From NCBI GenBank assembly GCA_009843585.1, contig VYDC01000097.1:1-6738 (forward strand): 6,738 nt of DNA, given 5' to 3'. The position numbers and the translations under genes are program-made. Every line of letters begins with the position of its first letter. The stretch's first letter is position 1. The notes below the pieces were generated by a model. That model was not told the origin of the DNA. It was given only the letters and a program-made list of their open reading frames with translations, and did no database searches. Shown in pieces: positions 1 to 4,964 of this stretch. The stretch comes from Chloroflexota bacterium. GTDB taxonomy: Bacteria > Chloroflexota > Dehalococcoidia > UBA2979.

Positions 1-231
1 CGGCCCGGGGGTGGGCTGCGCTGGCGGGCGCGCGTCTCGGGCCACCTCGTCGGCACGCTCTTCGTGCGCTCCATCGAGCGCAGCGAGCGGGTCCACGCGG
101 CGATGCTGGCGCGCGGCTACGACGGCGAGGCGCGCCGCCTCGCCCCGTTCCGCCTCGACGCCCGGTCGGCGGCCGTCGGGGCTGTGATCCTGCTCTACGG
201 ATGCTGCGTGCAGCTGGCAGTGCGGCTGTGA
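1..231 (+). CDS. cbiQ: CbiQ-like ECF transporter permease, C-terminal part (5' truncated by window edge)
   Basis: The last 76 residues of a permease, open from base 1 to the TGA at 229-231. The segment near residues 21-43 (FVRSIERSERVHAAMLARGY) carries the E-R-x-x-R-x-x-x-A-M-x-A-R-G-Y block typical of EcfT/CbiQ transmembrane subunits, whose cytoplasmic coupling helices bind the ATPase. After it comes a hydrophobic stretch (AVGAVILLYGCCVQLAV), which is the usual last membrane helix. In this family the protein transmits ATP-driven movement to a substrate-binding subunit for cobalt or nickel uptake. The stop overlaps the GTG start of the ATPase gene by 4 bases, so the two are translationally coupled. 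The metal specificity (Co or Ni) and the N-terminal helices cannot be seen. NikQ or a generic EcfT are alternatives. Confidence 0.85.
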   Translation, partial: RPGGGLRWRARVSGHLVGTLFVRSIERSERVHAAMLARGYDGEARRLAPFRLDARSAAVGAVILLYGCCVQLAVRL

Positions 232-1007
232 GTCGGGGCCCGCGACCCGCGCCGGCGCCGGGCGCGCCGCCGGCGCTCCGGCTCTCGGGCCTCTCCTACC
301 GCTATCCGGACGGGACGCCGGGGCTCAGCGGCGTCGATCTCGACGTCGCTGAGGGCGAGATCCTCGGCGTCCTCGGCCCGAACGGCGCGGGGAAGTCGAC
401 CCTGACGCGCCTGCTCAACGGCCTGCTCCGCGGCGAGGGGACGATCGACGTCTTCGGCGAGCGCCTGACCGACGCGACCGTGCGGTCCGTCCGCGCCCGG
501 GTGGGCCTGCTCTTCGCCAACCCGGACGATCAGCTCTTCTCGCCGACCGTGCTCGACGACGTCGCCTACGCGCCGCTCTACCAGGGGCTCGATGCCGGAG
601 AGGTGCGGGAGCGCGCGCGCGCGGCGCTCGCGGCGGTGGGCATGGCGGGCCACGAGCAGCGGGCGCCGCACCGCCTCAGCTTGGGCGAGCGGAAGCGCGT
701 CGCGATCGCGACCGTGCTCTCGATGCGCCCCGAGATCCTGGTGCTCGACGAGCCGACCGCCTCGCTCGCGCCGGCGGCGCGTCACGACCTCATCGAGCTG
801 ATGCGCCGGCTCCCGCAGACGCAGGTCGTCGCCACCCACGACCTCTCGATGGCGCGCGACCTGGCGACGCGCGTCGTGGTGCTCGACCGGGGACGCGTCG
901 CCGCCGACGGGCCGGCCGGCGAGCTTCTCGGCGACCTCCCGCTCCTGCGCGCGCACGGCCTCGAGCCCGCGCCGGGCGGACCGCCCGGCCGGAGCCGGGG
1001 CGCCTGA
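228..1007 (+). CDS. cbiO: CbiO-like ECF transporter ATP-binding protein
   Basis: A 259-residue ABC ATPase that would power cobalt/nickel import with the upstream permease. Visible motifs are Walker A GPNGAGKST (50-58), the Q-loop NPDDQLF (98-104, Q102) characteristic of CbiO/EcfA ATPases, signature LSLGE (150-154) in place of LSGGQ, Walker B ILVLDEP (170-176, catalytic E175), and the H-loop His204 in ATHDL. The D-loop reads SLAP (179-182), where GLDP or SALD is usual. I chose the GTG at 228 because it makes a GTGA overlap with the permease stop. An ATG at 201 is also in frame but would lie inside the permease gene and add nine unconserved residues. The first ~18 residues are Pro/Ala-rich and precede the nucleotide-binding domain. 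The length is normal for the family. The function is secure as an ABC/ECF ATPase; the metal is inferred. Confidence 0.9.
   Translation: MSRGPRPAPAPGAPPALRLSGLSYRYPDGTPGLSGVDLDVAEGEILGVLGPNGAGKSTLTRLLNGLLRGEGTIDVFGERLTDATVRSVRARVGLLFANPDDQLFSPTVLDDVAYAPLYQGLDAGEVRERARAALAAVGMAGHEQRAPHRLSLGERKRVAIATVLSMRPEILVLDEPTASLAPAARHDLIELMRRLPQTQVVATHDLSMARDLATRVVVLDRGRVAADGPAGELLGDLPLLRAHGLEPAPGGPPGRSRGA
971..989 (+). repeat. Perfect 9-bp inverted repeat at the 3' end of cbiO
   Basis: GCCGGGCGG at 971-979 and its exact reverse complement at 981-989 are separated by one base. It lies inside the last codons of cbiO (the Pro/Gly-rich tail), 18 bases before the stop. As RNA it would fold into a short GC-only hairpin after opening one or two inner pairs for the loop. 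No T-tract follows, so it is not a canonical intrinsic terminator. It may help transcription end after the transporter unit, or be a chance product of the GC bias. Confidence 0.35.
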
Positions 1008-1032
1008 GCGGGCGCCGCGCCGCCGGACAACC

Positions 1033-1042
1033 GCTATGCTGC
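1033..1042 (+). promoter_or_regulatory. Possible -10 element ahead of the PPOX gene
   Basis: GCTATGCTGC contains TATGCT (1035-1040), a fair match to TATAAT and one of few A/T-containing hexamers in this 56-bp gap. It sits 24 bases before the ATG at 1064. GGAGGGG (1054-1060) follows as the ribosome site, with GGAGG 5 bases from the start. No convincing -35 hexamer is found 16-18 bases upstream. The same GCTANNNT pattern recurs before other units in this window. Confidence 0.35.
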
Positions 1043-1063
1043 GCGCGTGGGCCGGAGGGGCGA

Positions 1064-1597
1064 ATGGCGACGAGTCAGGCGTACGAGGCGGAGCGCGAGG
1101 TCTCGGCGGGGGAGGCGGAGCGACACCGCGAGGAGATCCGCGCCTTCATCTCCGACTGGGACCGCGTCGCGACCTACCTGCTCACGATCCGCCGCGACGG
1201 GCGCCCGCTGATGCGCCCGGTCTCGGCCTTCGTGGAGGGCTGGACGATCCAGACGGTGACGCAGAACGTGCACCTGAAGACGCGCCAGGTGCGCCGCAAT
1301 CCGGTTGTCGCCTATCTCTTCTCGGGCCTGGAGGCGCGCGAGCGGGGCAACGACCCGGTCTCCGTCTACGTGCAGGGCCTGGCGGAGCTGGTCGAGGATC
1401 CGGCCGAGGTGGAGGCCTTCTACGAGCGCCGGGCGGCCGCGACCGGCCGCCCGCGCGGGCACCCCGGCGACACCTACACGCCCTACGTGATCCGCACGAC
1501 GCCGCAGTACCTGCGCGCCGAGGGCTTCACCGGCCGGAGGCATCCGGTCATCTACCGCGACTTCCCGGATCTGGCGACCGCAGCCCAGATGCCGTAG
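1064..1597 (+). CDS. PPOX-class (pyridoxamine 5'-phosphate oxidase-like) split-barrel protein
   Basis: A 177-residue soluble protein of the FMN/F420-binding split beta-barrel superfamily. The diagnostic run lies at about residues 36-92: a strand beginning ATYLLTIRRDGRPLMRPVSA, then a strand with TIQTVT, then KTRQVRRNPVVAYLF. This is the usual 'GRP-x-x-RPV ... T-x-x-x-x-x-K-x-x-Q-x-x-x-NP-x-V-x' pattern in which Lys/Arg residues hold the cofactor phosphate. A basic/aromatic C-terminal part (YVIRTTPQYLRAEGF) completes the barrel. Members reduce or oxidise small molecules with FMN or F420, or bind haem, and sequence alone does not settle which. The ATG at 1064 has GGAGG 5 bases upstream. The gene ends 33 bases before the crotonase gene on the same strand, so they are probably cotranscribed. 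It is not true pyridoxamine phosphate oxidase (pdxH), which is longer with a different C-terminus. Confidence 0.75.
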   Translation: MATSQAYEAEREVSAGEAERHREEIRAFISDWDRVATYLLTIRRDGRPLMRPVSAFVEGWTIQTVTQNVHLKTRQVRRNPVVAYLFSGLEARERGNDPVSVYVQGLAELVEDPAEVEAFYERRAAATGRPRGHPGDTYTPYVIRTTPQYLRAEGFTGRRHPVIYRDFPDLATAAQMP

Positions 1598-1630
1598 ACA
1601 CAGAGCGAGAGGGCTATTCGAAAGGGGTGG

Positions 1631-2437
1631 ATGATGGCCTACGACGACTACCAGCACCTGGTGATCGAGGTCGAGGACGGCGTCGCGGTGGTTCGGATGA
1701 ACCGCCCGGAGAAGCTCAACGCCTTCAACCCGAGGATGGGGCTCGAGCTCCTGCGGGCGCCGGCGGAGCTCCGCGACGACGCGAGCGTGCGCTGCGTCGT
1801 GCTCACCGGGACCGGCCGCGGATTCTGCTCCGGCGTCGACACCAGCGAGGACCGCGGCGCCGTCGCCGACAACCCCTTCCACCGCCGCCCGACCGACGAG
1901 ATCGGGTACTCCGGCCGCGTGACGCTCGCCTGGCACGAGCTCGACAAGCCGAGCATCGGGGCCATCAACGGCGTGGCCGCGGGCGGCGGCCTGGGCCTCG
2001 CGATGGCGCAGGACCTGCGCGTCGCCGCCGAGTCGGCCCGGCTGATCCCGATCTTCACGGTGCGCGGGATCTCTCCCGAGCTCGGTTTGAGCTGGACGGC
2101 GACGCGGGCGATCGGGACGGCGCGGACGCTCGAGTGGTTCTACACCGGCCGCGAGCTCTCGGGCGCGCAGGCGCTCGAGTGGGGCGTCGTCAACCACGTC
2201 TACCCGGACGACCAGTTCGAGCAGGGGACGCGCGAGCTCGCCCAGCGCATCGCGGACGGGGCGCCCATCGCGCTCTCGCTCACCCGGCGGACCGTCCACT
2301 ACGCGCAGAACGCGCCGCTCCGCGAGCACCTCATCTACGAGGCGGCGAACGTCGGCATCAGCGGCCAGACCGAGGACACCGTCGAGGGGCGGGCCGCGAT
2401 CCGGGAGCGCCGCAAGCCGGTCTTCCACGGGCGGTAG
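1631..2437 (+). CDS. Enoyl-CoA hydratase/isomerase (crotonase) family protein lacking both hydratase glutamates
   Basis: A 268-residue crotonase-fold enzyme acting on an acyl-CoA thioester. The N-terminal strand has RMNRPEKLNAF (22-32). The first oxyanion-hole loop is GTGRGFCSGVD (60-70) and the second is INGVAAGGGLGLAMAQD (112-128). Then come the helix-9 region FTVRGISPELG (142-152) and TGRELSGAQALEWGVVNHV (172-190). Compared with rat crotonase, the Glu144 position is Gly122 and the Glu164 position is Phe142. Glu150 falls where PaaG-type and dienoyl-CoA isomerases keep a catalytic acid, so an isomerase-like or other thioester reaction is more likely than plain hydration. ATG codons at 1631 and 1634 are adjacent. 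The AGGGG at 1623-1627 is better spaced (6 bases) for the second, so the protein may be 267 residues. It follows the PPOX gene by 33 bases and ends at the convergent hairpin region. Confidence 0.85.
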   Translation: MMAYDDYQHLVIEVEDGVAVVRMNRPEKLNAFNPRMGLELLRAPAELRDDASVRCVVLTGTGRGFCSGVDTSEDRGAVADNPFHRRPTDEIGYSGRVTLAWHELDKPSIGAINGVAAGGGLGLAMAQDLRVAAESARLIPIFTVRGISPELGLSWTATRAIGTARTLEWFYTGRELSGAQALEWGVVNHVYPDDQFEQGTRELAQRIADGAPIALSLTRRTVHYAQNAPLREHLIYEAANVGISGQTEDTVEGRAAIRERRKPVFHGR

Positions 2438-2449
2438 CGCCCGCCGCTG

Positions 2450-2481
2450 CCGCGCCGCCGGCGCCCGGGCCGGCGGTGCGG
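2450..2481. terminator. GC-rich hairpin 1 in the convergent intergenic region
   Basis: The arms at 2450-2462 and 2469-2481 pair over 13 positions (12 Watson-Crick and one G·T) around a 6-base loop. The inner 8 bp, CCGCCGGC with GCCGGCGG, are perfect. It begins 13 bases after the stop of the crotonase gene and lies between convergent genes. No T-tract follows, so it may slow polymerase or work with Rho, rather than being a textbook intrinsic terminator. On the minus strand the G·T pair becomes an A·C mismatch, so the structure favours the plus-strand transcript slightly. Confidence 0.55.
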
Positions 2482-2496
2482 GCGGCCCGTCCGCTC

Positions 2497-2531
2497 CGGC
2501 CGCCCCGCGCCGGTGGGCGCGGGCGCGGCCG
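2497..2531. terminator. GC-rich hairpin 2 in the convergent intergenic region, followed by a short T-rich tail on +
   Basis: The arms at 2497-2511 and 2516-2531 make 15 Watson-Crick pairs with one bulged base (C2524) and a GGTG loop. On the plus strand the stem runs straight into TGTTCTC (2532-2538), the only T-rich bases in the gap, so this is the best candidate for an intrinsic terminator of the PPOX-crotonase unit. On the minus strand the stem starts 5 bases after the stop of the alpha/beta-hydrolase-fold gene ending at 2537, so it could end that transcript too. Confidence 0.6.
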
Positions 2532-2536
2532 TGTTC

Positions 2537-3391
2537 TCAGCCGTCCAGGAAGTCGAGGACGATGCGCGCGAAGCGCTCCGGGTCGTTGTTGATGTTGAGG
2601 AGGCTCGGGCTCTCGGGCCGCATCCCCGTGGCGTTCGGTATCCCCTCCACGAAGCGATCGTGCTGCTCGCCGAGCGGCGAGCCGGAGCCGTGCAGGATGA
2701 GCGCGCGCGCCTGGATGCGGGGGAGCGCGGACCAGTAGTCGTAGCGCAGCATCCCGTAGGGCGCCGATCCCTCCCAGCCGGTGTCGCCGTAGAGATCCTG
2801 CACGCCCTCGTCCGAGTTGATCTTCAGGTGCTCGACGACCGTCTCCATGACGCGGTAGAGGTCGGCGCCGGGATTCTCGCCGCCGTGGCGGCGCCAGATC
2901 TCGAGCAGGTGGCCGCCGTCGGCGCGGAGCGGGAAGTAGTGATGCGCGCGGTGCAGGCGCGCGGGACCGTTCTCGGTCGCTCCGTAGCTGTAGACCTCCT
3001 GCACGACGATCGAGCCGAGCCGCTCCGGGTGGTTCGCCGCGAGCGCGATCGCCACGGCCGAGCCCGTGTGCGTCGCGAAGAGATCCGTGCGATCGATCCC
3101 GAGGCCGTCGAGGAGCCACACGGCGGCCTGCGCGAACTCATCCAGCGTCGTGTAGGGCGTCGGCGGGCGGTCGGAGTCGCCGCAGGCCGGCATCGTCCAG
3201 GCGATGACGCGGCGCTCGCCCGAGAGCCGCTCCATGTGCGGCAGGTACATGCGCGAGGACTGGGGGAGCGCGTGCAGGAGCAGCAGGGGTCGCTTCCCGC
3301 TCTCCCTGCGGGGCCCGGCCTCGCGGTACTCGATATGGCCGTCCGGACCGAGCACGAAGCCGCGCCGCACCTGAACATCGGTCGCCGTCAT
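2537..3391 (-). CDS. Alpha/beta-hydrolase-fold protein 1, non-canonical catalytic residues (His at nucleophile position)
   Basis: A 284-residue soluble alpha/beta-hydrolase-fold protein, last in the minus-strand unit. Strand beta-3 and the oxyanion loop read LLLLHALPQSSRMY (36-49), then MPACGDSDRP (68-77). The nucleophile elbow is ATHTG (106-110), with His108 where GxSxG enzymes have Ser. The beta-7 loop HGSGSP (234-239) has Ser238 at the usual Asp position. The C-terminal loop SPSLLNINNDPERFA has Leu264 where the catalytic His is expected. Glu132 follows strand beta-6 (VVQEVYSYG). The cap contains ADGGHLLEIWRR (157-168), shared with the next paralogue. The ATG at 3391 has GAGGG just upstream; a longer in-frame ORF runs on to 3634 but has no nearby start and overlaps the neighbour. 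The substrate is unknown. The complete fold with coordinated substitutions suggests a changed chemistry or binding role, not a decayed gene. Confidence 0.8.
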   Translation of the reverse strand: MTATDVQVRRGFVLGPDGHIEYREAGPRRESGKRPLLLLHALPQSSRMYLPHMERLSGERRVIAWTMPACGDSDRPPTPYTTLDEFAQAAVWLLDGLGIDRTDLFATHTGSAVAIALAANHPERLGSIVVQEVYSYGATENGPARLHRAHHYFPLRADGGHLLEIWRRHGGENPGADLYRVMETVVEHLKINSDEGVQDLYGDTGWEGSAPYGMLRYDYWSALPRIQARALILHGSGSPLGEQHDRFVEGIPNATGMRPESPSLLNINNDPERFARIVLDFLDG

Positions 3392-3441
3392 GTCCCTCAC
3401 CCCCGCCTCGCTGGCCGCCGGGCGCCTCCGGGCGCGGCCGG

Positions 3442-3449
3442 ACGGTAGC
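3442..3449 (-). promoter_or_regulatory. Weak possible -10 element ahead of alpha/beta-hydrolase-fold gene 1
   Basis: Read on the minus strand, TGTGCTACCGT includes TACCGT (3447 down to 3442) preceded by GC and a TG two bases further up. It lies in the 133-bp gap between the two paralogous genes, about 50 bases before the ATG at 3391. It matches the GCTANNNT pattern seen elsewhere in the window. No -35 match was found, so the gene may simply be read from the VOC gene promoter. Confidence 0.2.
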
Positions 3450-3486
3450 ACAGACGCACGCGGCCGGCCCTCGTCCGGGCGATGCG

Positions 3487-3506
3487 CGGGGCGGCGTCGC
3501 GCCCCG
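3487..3506 (-). repeat. 7-bp inverted repeat between the two minus-strand hydrolase-fold genes
   Basis: CGGGGCG (3487-3493) and CGCCCCG (3500-3506) are exact complements around a 6-base loop. It starts 18 bases past the stop of the gene ending at 3525 on the minus strand. No T-tract follows. It may partly attenuate transcription into the downstream gene or protect the 3' end of the upstream message, but a stem this short is not unexpected in such GC-rich DNA. The rest of the 133-bp gap (3392-3524) holds no coding sequence that I can support. Confidence 0.3.
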
Positions 3507-3524
3507 GGTGCGCGCGGGCGGCGG

Positions 3525-4430
3525 CTAGCCCGGCCTCTCCTCGTCGAGGAAGGCGAGCAGCTCCGATGCGAAGAGCTCCGGCGCCTGGTTCGGGAGGAAG
3601 TTCGCGTCCGAGGGGAGGCGGAGCCCGCGGGCATTCGGGATGACCTCGACGAACCGGTCGTGCGCGCGCCCGAGCTGGCTCGTCGTTCCGTGTATCACCA
3701 GCGTCGGCGCCCGGATCGCCGCGACGCGCGTCCAGGTGTCGTATCGCCCCATCGCGTAGGGCGCCGCACCGAGCCAGCCGGCCTCACCGTAGACGTCGGC
3801 GCCGGCCGCCGAGTTGACGCGGAGCGTCTGCAGGATGCTCTCCCGTACCGGCTCGAGATCCTGGTCGGCGAGGGCGCTCCCGTTGCGCCTCCTCTGCGCC
3901 CGCTGCCGCTCGTGGTGCCGCCAGGTCCGCCGCCAGAGGGCGAGCAGGTGCTGACCGTCCGGACGCGGGGGCTCGTAGCTGTGCGTGCGCAGCAGGGCCT
4001 CGCGCCGCGCGGGCGTTCCCCAGTGGAAGGGCTCCTCGAGAGCGAGCCGGACCGTGCGCCCGGGGTACGCGGCGGCGAACTCGGCCGCGAGCAGCGACCC
4101 GGTCTGCGCCCCGAAGAGGGAGGCGCGGTCGACGCCGAGGCCGTCGAGGCCGCGGGCCAGCGCGCGCGCGTACTGGCCGAGCTCGGTGTACGGCTCCGGG
4201 GGCCGGTCGGATGCGCCGTAGCCGGGGCTCGAGAGCGCGATCACGCGGCGCTGCTCGGCGAGGAGCGGCATCAGGAAGTCGAAGCTCTGGGCCGCGCCCG
4301 GCGTGGAGTGCACGAGCAGCAGCGGCTCGGCCTCCGGCGCGAAGGCGCGGGCCGTCGGACCGAGTTCCCGGCTCTCGAGGTAGCCGTCGGGGCTCTCGAC
4401 GAGCCGCCGGCGGATCGATCCTCCCGGCAT
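3525..4430 (-). CDS. Alpha/beta-hydrolase-fold protein 2, non-canonical catalytic residues (Gln at nucleophile position)
   Basis: A 301-residue paralogue of the gene downstream of it. They share the order and spacing of PDG-x-x-E-x-R-E, LLL-x-H-x-x-P, SDRPP-x-PYT, L-F-x-x-x-TGS, DG-x-HLL-x-x-WRR, LYG/VYG-x-x-GW-x-G-x-APY-x-x-x-RYD-x-W and HDRFVE-x-IPNA. The elbow is GAQTG (107-111), with Gln109 at the nucleophile position. The beta-7 loop HGTTSQL has Ser251 at the acid position, and DANFLPNQAPELFA has Asn277 at the His position. Glu133 after beta-6 (LALEEPF) is kept. Residues 167-183 are an Arg-rich cap insertion (RRTWRHHERQRAQRRR) absent from the paralogue. The ATG at 4430 has GGAGG 5 bases upstream. 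It starts 20 bases after the VOC stop, so the two are almost certainly one operon. No product can be named beyond the fold. Confidence 0.8.
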   Translation of the reverse strand: MPGGSIRRRLVESPDGYLESRELGPTARAFAPEAEPLLLVHSTPGAAQSFDFLMPLLAEQRRVIALSSPGYGASDRPPEPYTELGQYARALARGLDGLGVDRASLFGAQTGSLLAAEFAAAYPGRTVRLALEEPFHWGTPARREALLRTHSYEPPRPDGQHLLALWRRTWRHHERQRAQRRRNGSALADQDLEPVRESILQTLRVNSAAGADVYGEAGWLGAAPYAMGRYDTWTRVAAIRAPTLVIHGTTSQLGRAHDRFVEVIPNARGLRLPSDANFLPNQAPELFASELLAFLDEERPG

Positions 4431-4450
4431 CGCCGCCTCCGCCCGCCGGG

Positions 4451-4858
4451 CTAGTCGAACGGCGTGTTGCCGACCTGCACGAGGACGCCGTTCACGTCGC
4501 GCGGGTGCACGAAGATCTGCTGCGTGACCGGCTCGCCCCGGCCCGGGTCGTTGACCAGCCTCACCTCACTGTCGCGCAGGTGCTCGACGCAGGCCCGCGG
4601 ATCGTCGTTGTCGAAGGAGATCTGGTGCAGTCCCTCGCCGCGCGAGCGCAGCGCGCGCGCGACGGGCCCCTCCTCGTCGAGCGGCGAGATCAGCTCGATG
4701 TAGGTGCCGTTGTCGTAGGTGATCACCGAGGTGTCGAAGCCGAGATCCTCGAAGGCGTGCCGCTGCGTGAGCGTGCCGCCGAAGAGGCGGAGGTAGCGCT
4801 CGGTCGCCTCCTCCAGATCGGCGACCCGGATGAAGACGCCGCGAATGCCCTTGAACAT
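4451..4858 (-). CDS. VOC-superfamily (glyoxalase/methylmalonyl-CoA epimerase-like) protein with altered metal site
   Basis: A 135-residue protein with two beta-alpha-beta-beta-beta modules, the usual length for a VOC monomer. Its organisation follows methylmalonyl-CoA epimerase: FIRVADLEEATERYLRLFGG (9-28), YIELISPLDEEGPVARALRSRG (53-74), GEGLHQISFDNDDP (74-87) and FVHPRDVNGVLVQVG (116-130). Against the epimerase four-ligand set, His78 and an acidic residue at Glu55 remain, but the first His position is Gly7 and the last Glu position is Gln128. Metal binding and epimerase chemistry are therefore doubtful. Other VOC activities (isomerase, dioxygenase-like, binding protein) are possible. The ATG at 4858 has AAGGGA about 6 bases upstream. 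It is the first gene of the minus-strand unit, facing the divergent region. Confidence 0.8.
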   Translation of the reverse strand: MFKGIRGVFIRVADLEEATERYLRLFGGTLTQRHAFEDLGFDTSVITYDNGTYIELISPLDEEGPVARALRSRGEGLHQISFDNDDPRACVEHLRDSEVRLVNDPGRGEPVTQQIFVHPRDVNGVLVQVGNTPFD

Positions 4859-4909
4859 CGGATTCCCTTCGCTCGAGCCGGCGCGGGCGCGGCGGCCTCC
4901 CGATGCGGC

Positions 4910-4919
4910 ATCATAGCGC
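4910..4919 (-). promoter_or_regulatory. Possible -10 element for the VOC-hydrolase operon
   Basis: On the minus strand GCGCTATGAT contains TATGAT (4915 down to 4910), a five-of-six match to TATAAT and the most A/T-rich spot in the divergent gap. It lies about 51 bases before the ATG at 4858. A transcript starting near 4903 would have a leader of roughly 45 bases ending in the AAGGGA ribosome site. No good -35 hexamer is seen; the -35 to -10 space is filled by the perfect inverted repeat at 4917-4950, so an activator or repressor could act here. Confidence 0.45.
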
Positions 4920-4950
4920 GCGCCGCCGGGCGCGACGGCGGCGGCGCGCG
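4917..4950. repeat. Perfect 12-bp inverted repeat in the divergent promoter region
   Basis: CGCGCGCCGCCG at 4917-4928 is exactly complementary to CGGCGGCGCGCG at 4939-4950, with a 10-base spacer. It directly abuts the minus-strand -10 candidate on one side and the GGAGGGGAGG ribosome site (4950-4959) of the plus-strand gene on the other. It could be a DNA-level operator controlling both directions, or an RNA hairpin in the leader of the 4965 gene affecting ribosome access. Its all-G/C make-up makes a chance origin more likely than for a mixed-sequence palindrome. Confidence 0.4.
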
Positions 4951-4964
4951 GAGGGGAGGTCGTC

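Noticed and set aside
1595..1620. TAGACA (1595-1600) and TATTCG (1615-1620) as a promoter for the crotonase gene
   Set aside because: The spacing is only 14 bases, the -10 match is poor, and the start point would fall within a few bases of the ATG. Read-through from the PPOX gene 33 bases away is simpler.
1034..2428. Long minus-strand reading frame (464 codons) opposite the PPOX and crotonase genes
   Set aside because: It spans two well-supported plus-strand genes, is Arg/Ala/Val/His-rich with no domain pattern, and arises from third-position G/C bias.
3392..3634. N-terminal extension of hydrolase-fold gene 1 up to 3634
   Set aside because: It would overlap the upstream gene, is low-complexity Arg/Ser/Pro-rich, and the ATG at 3391 has a ribosome site and starts at the expected place for the fold.
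2513..4454. Long plus-strand reading frames (about 311 and 354 codons) opposite the two minus-strand hydrolase-fold genes
   Set aside because: The minus-strand products carry clear family motifs; the plus-strand translations are compositional mirrors without domains.
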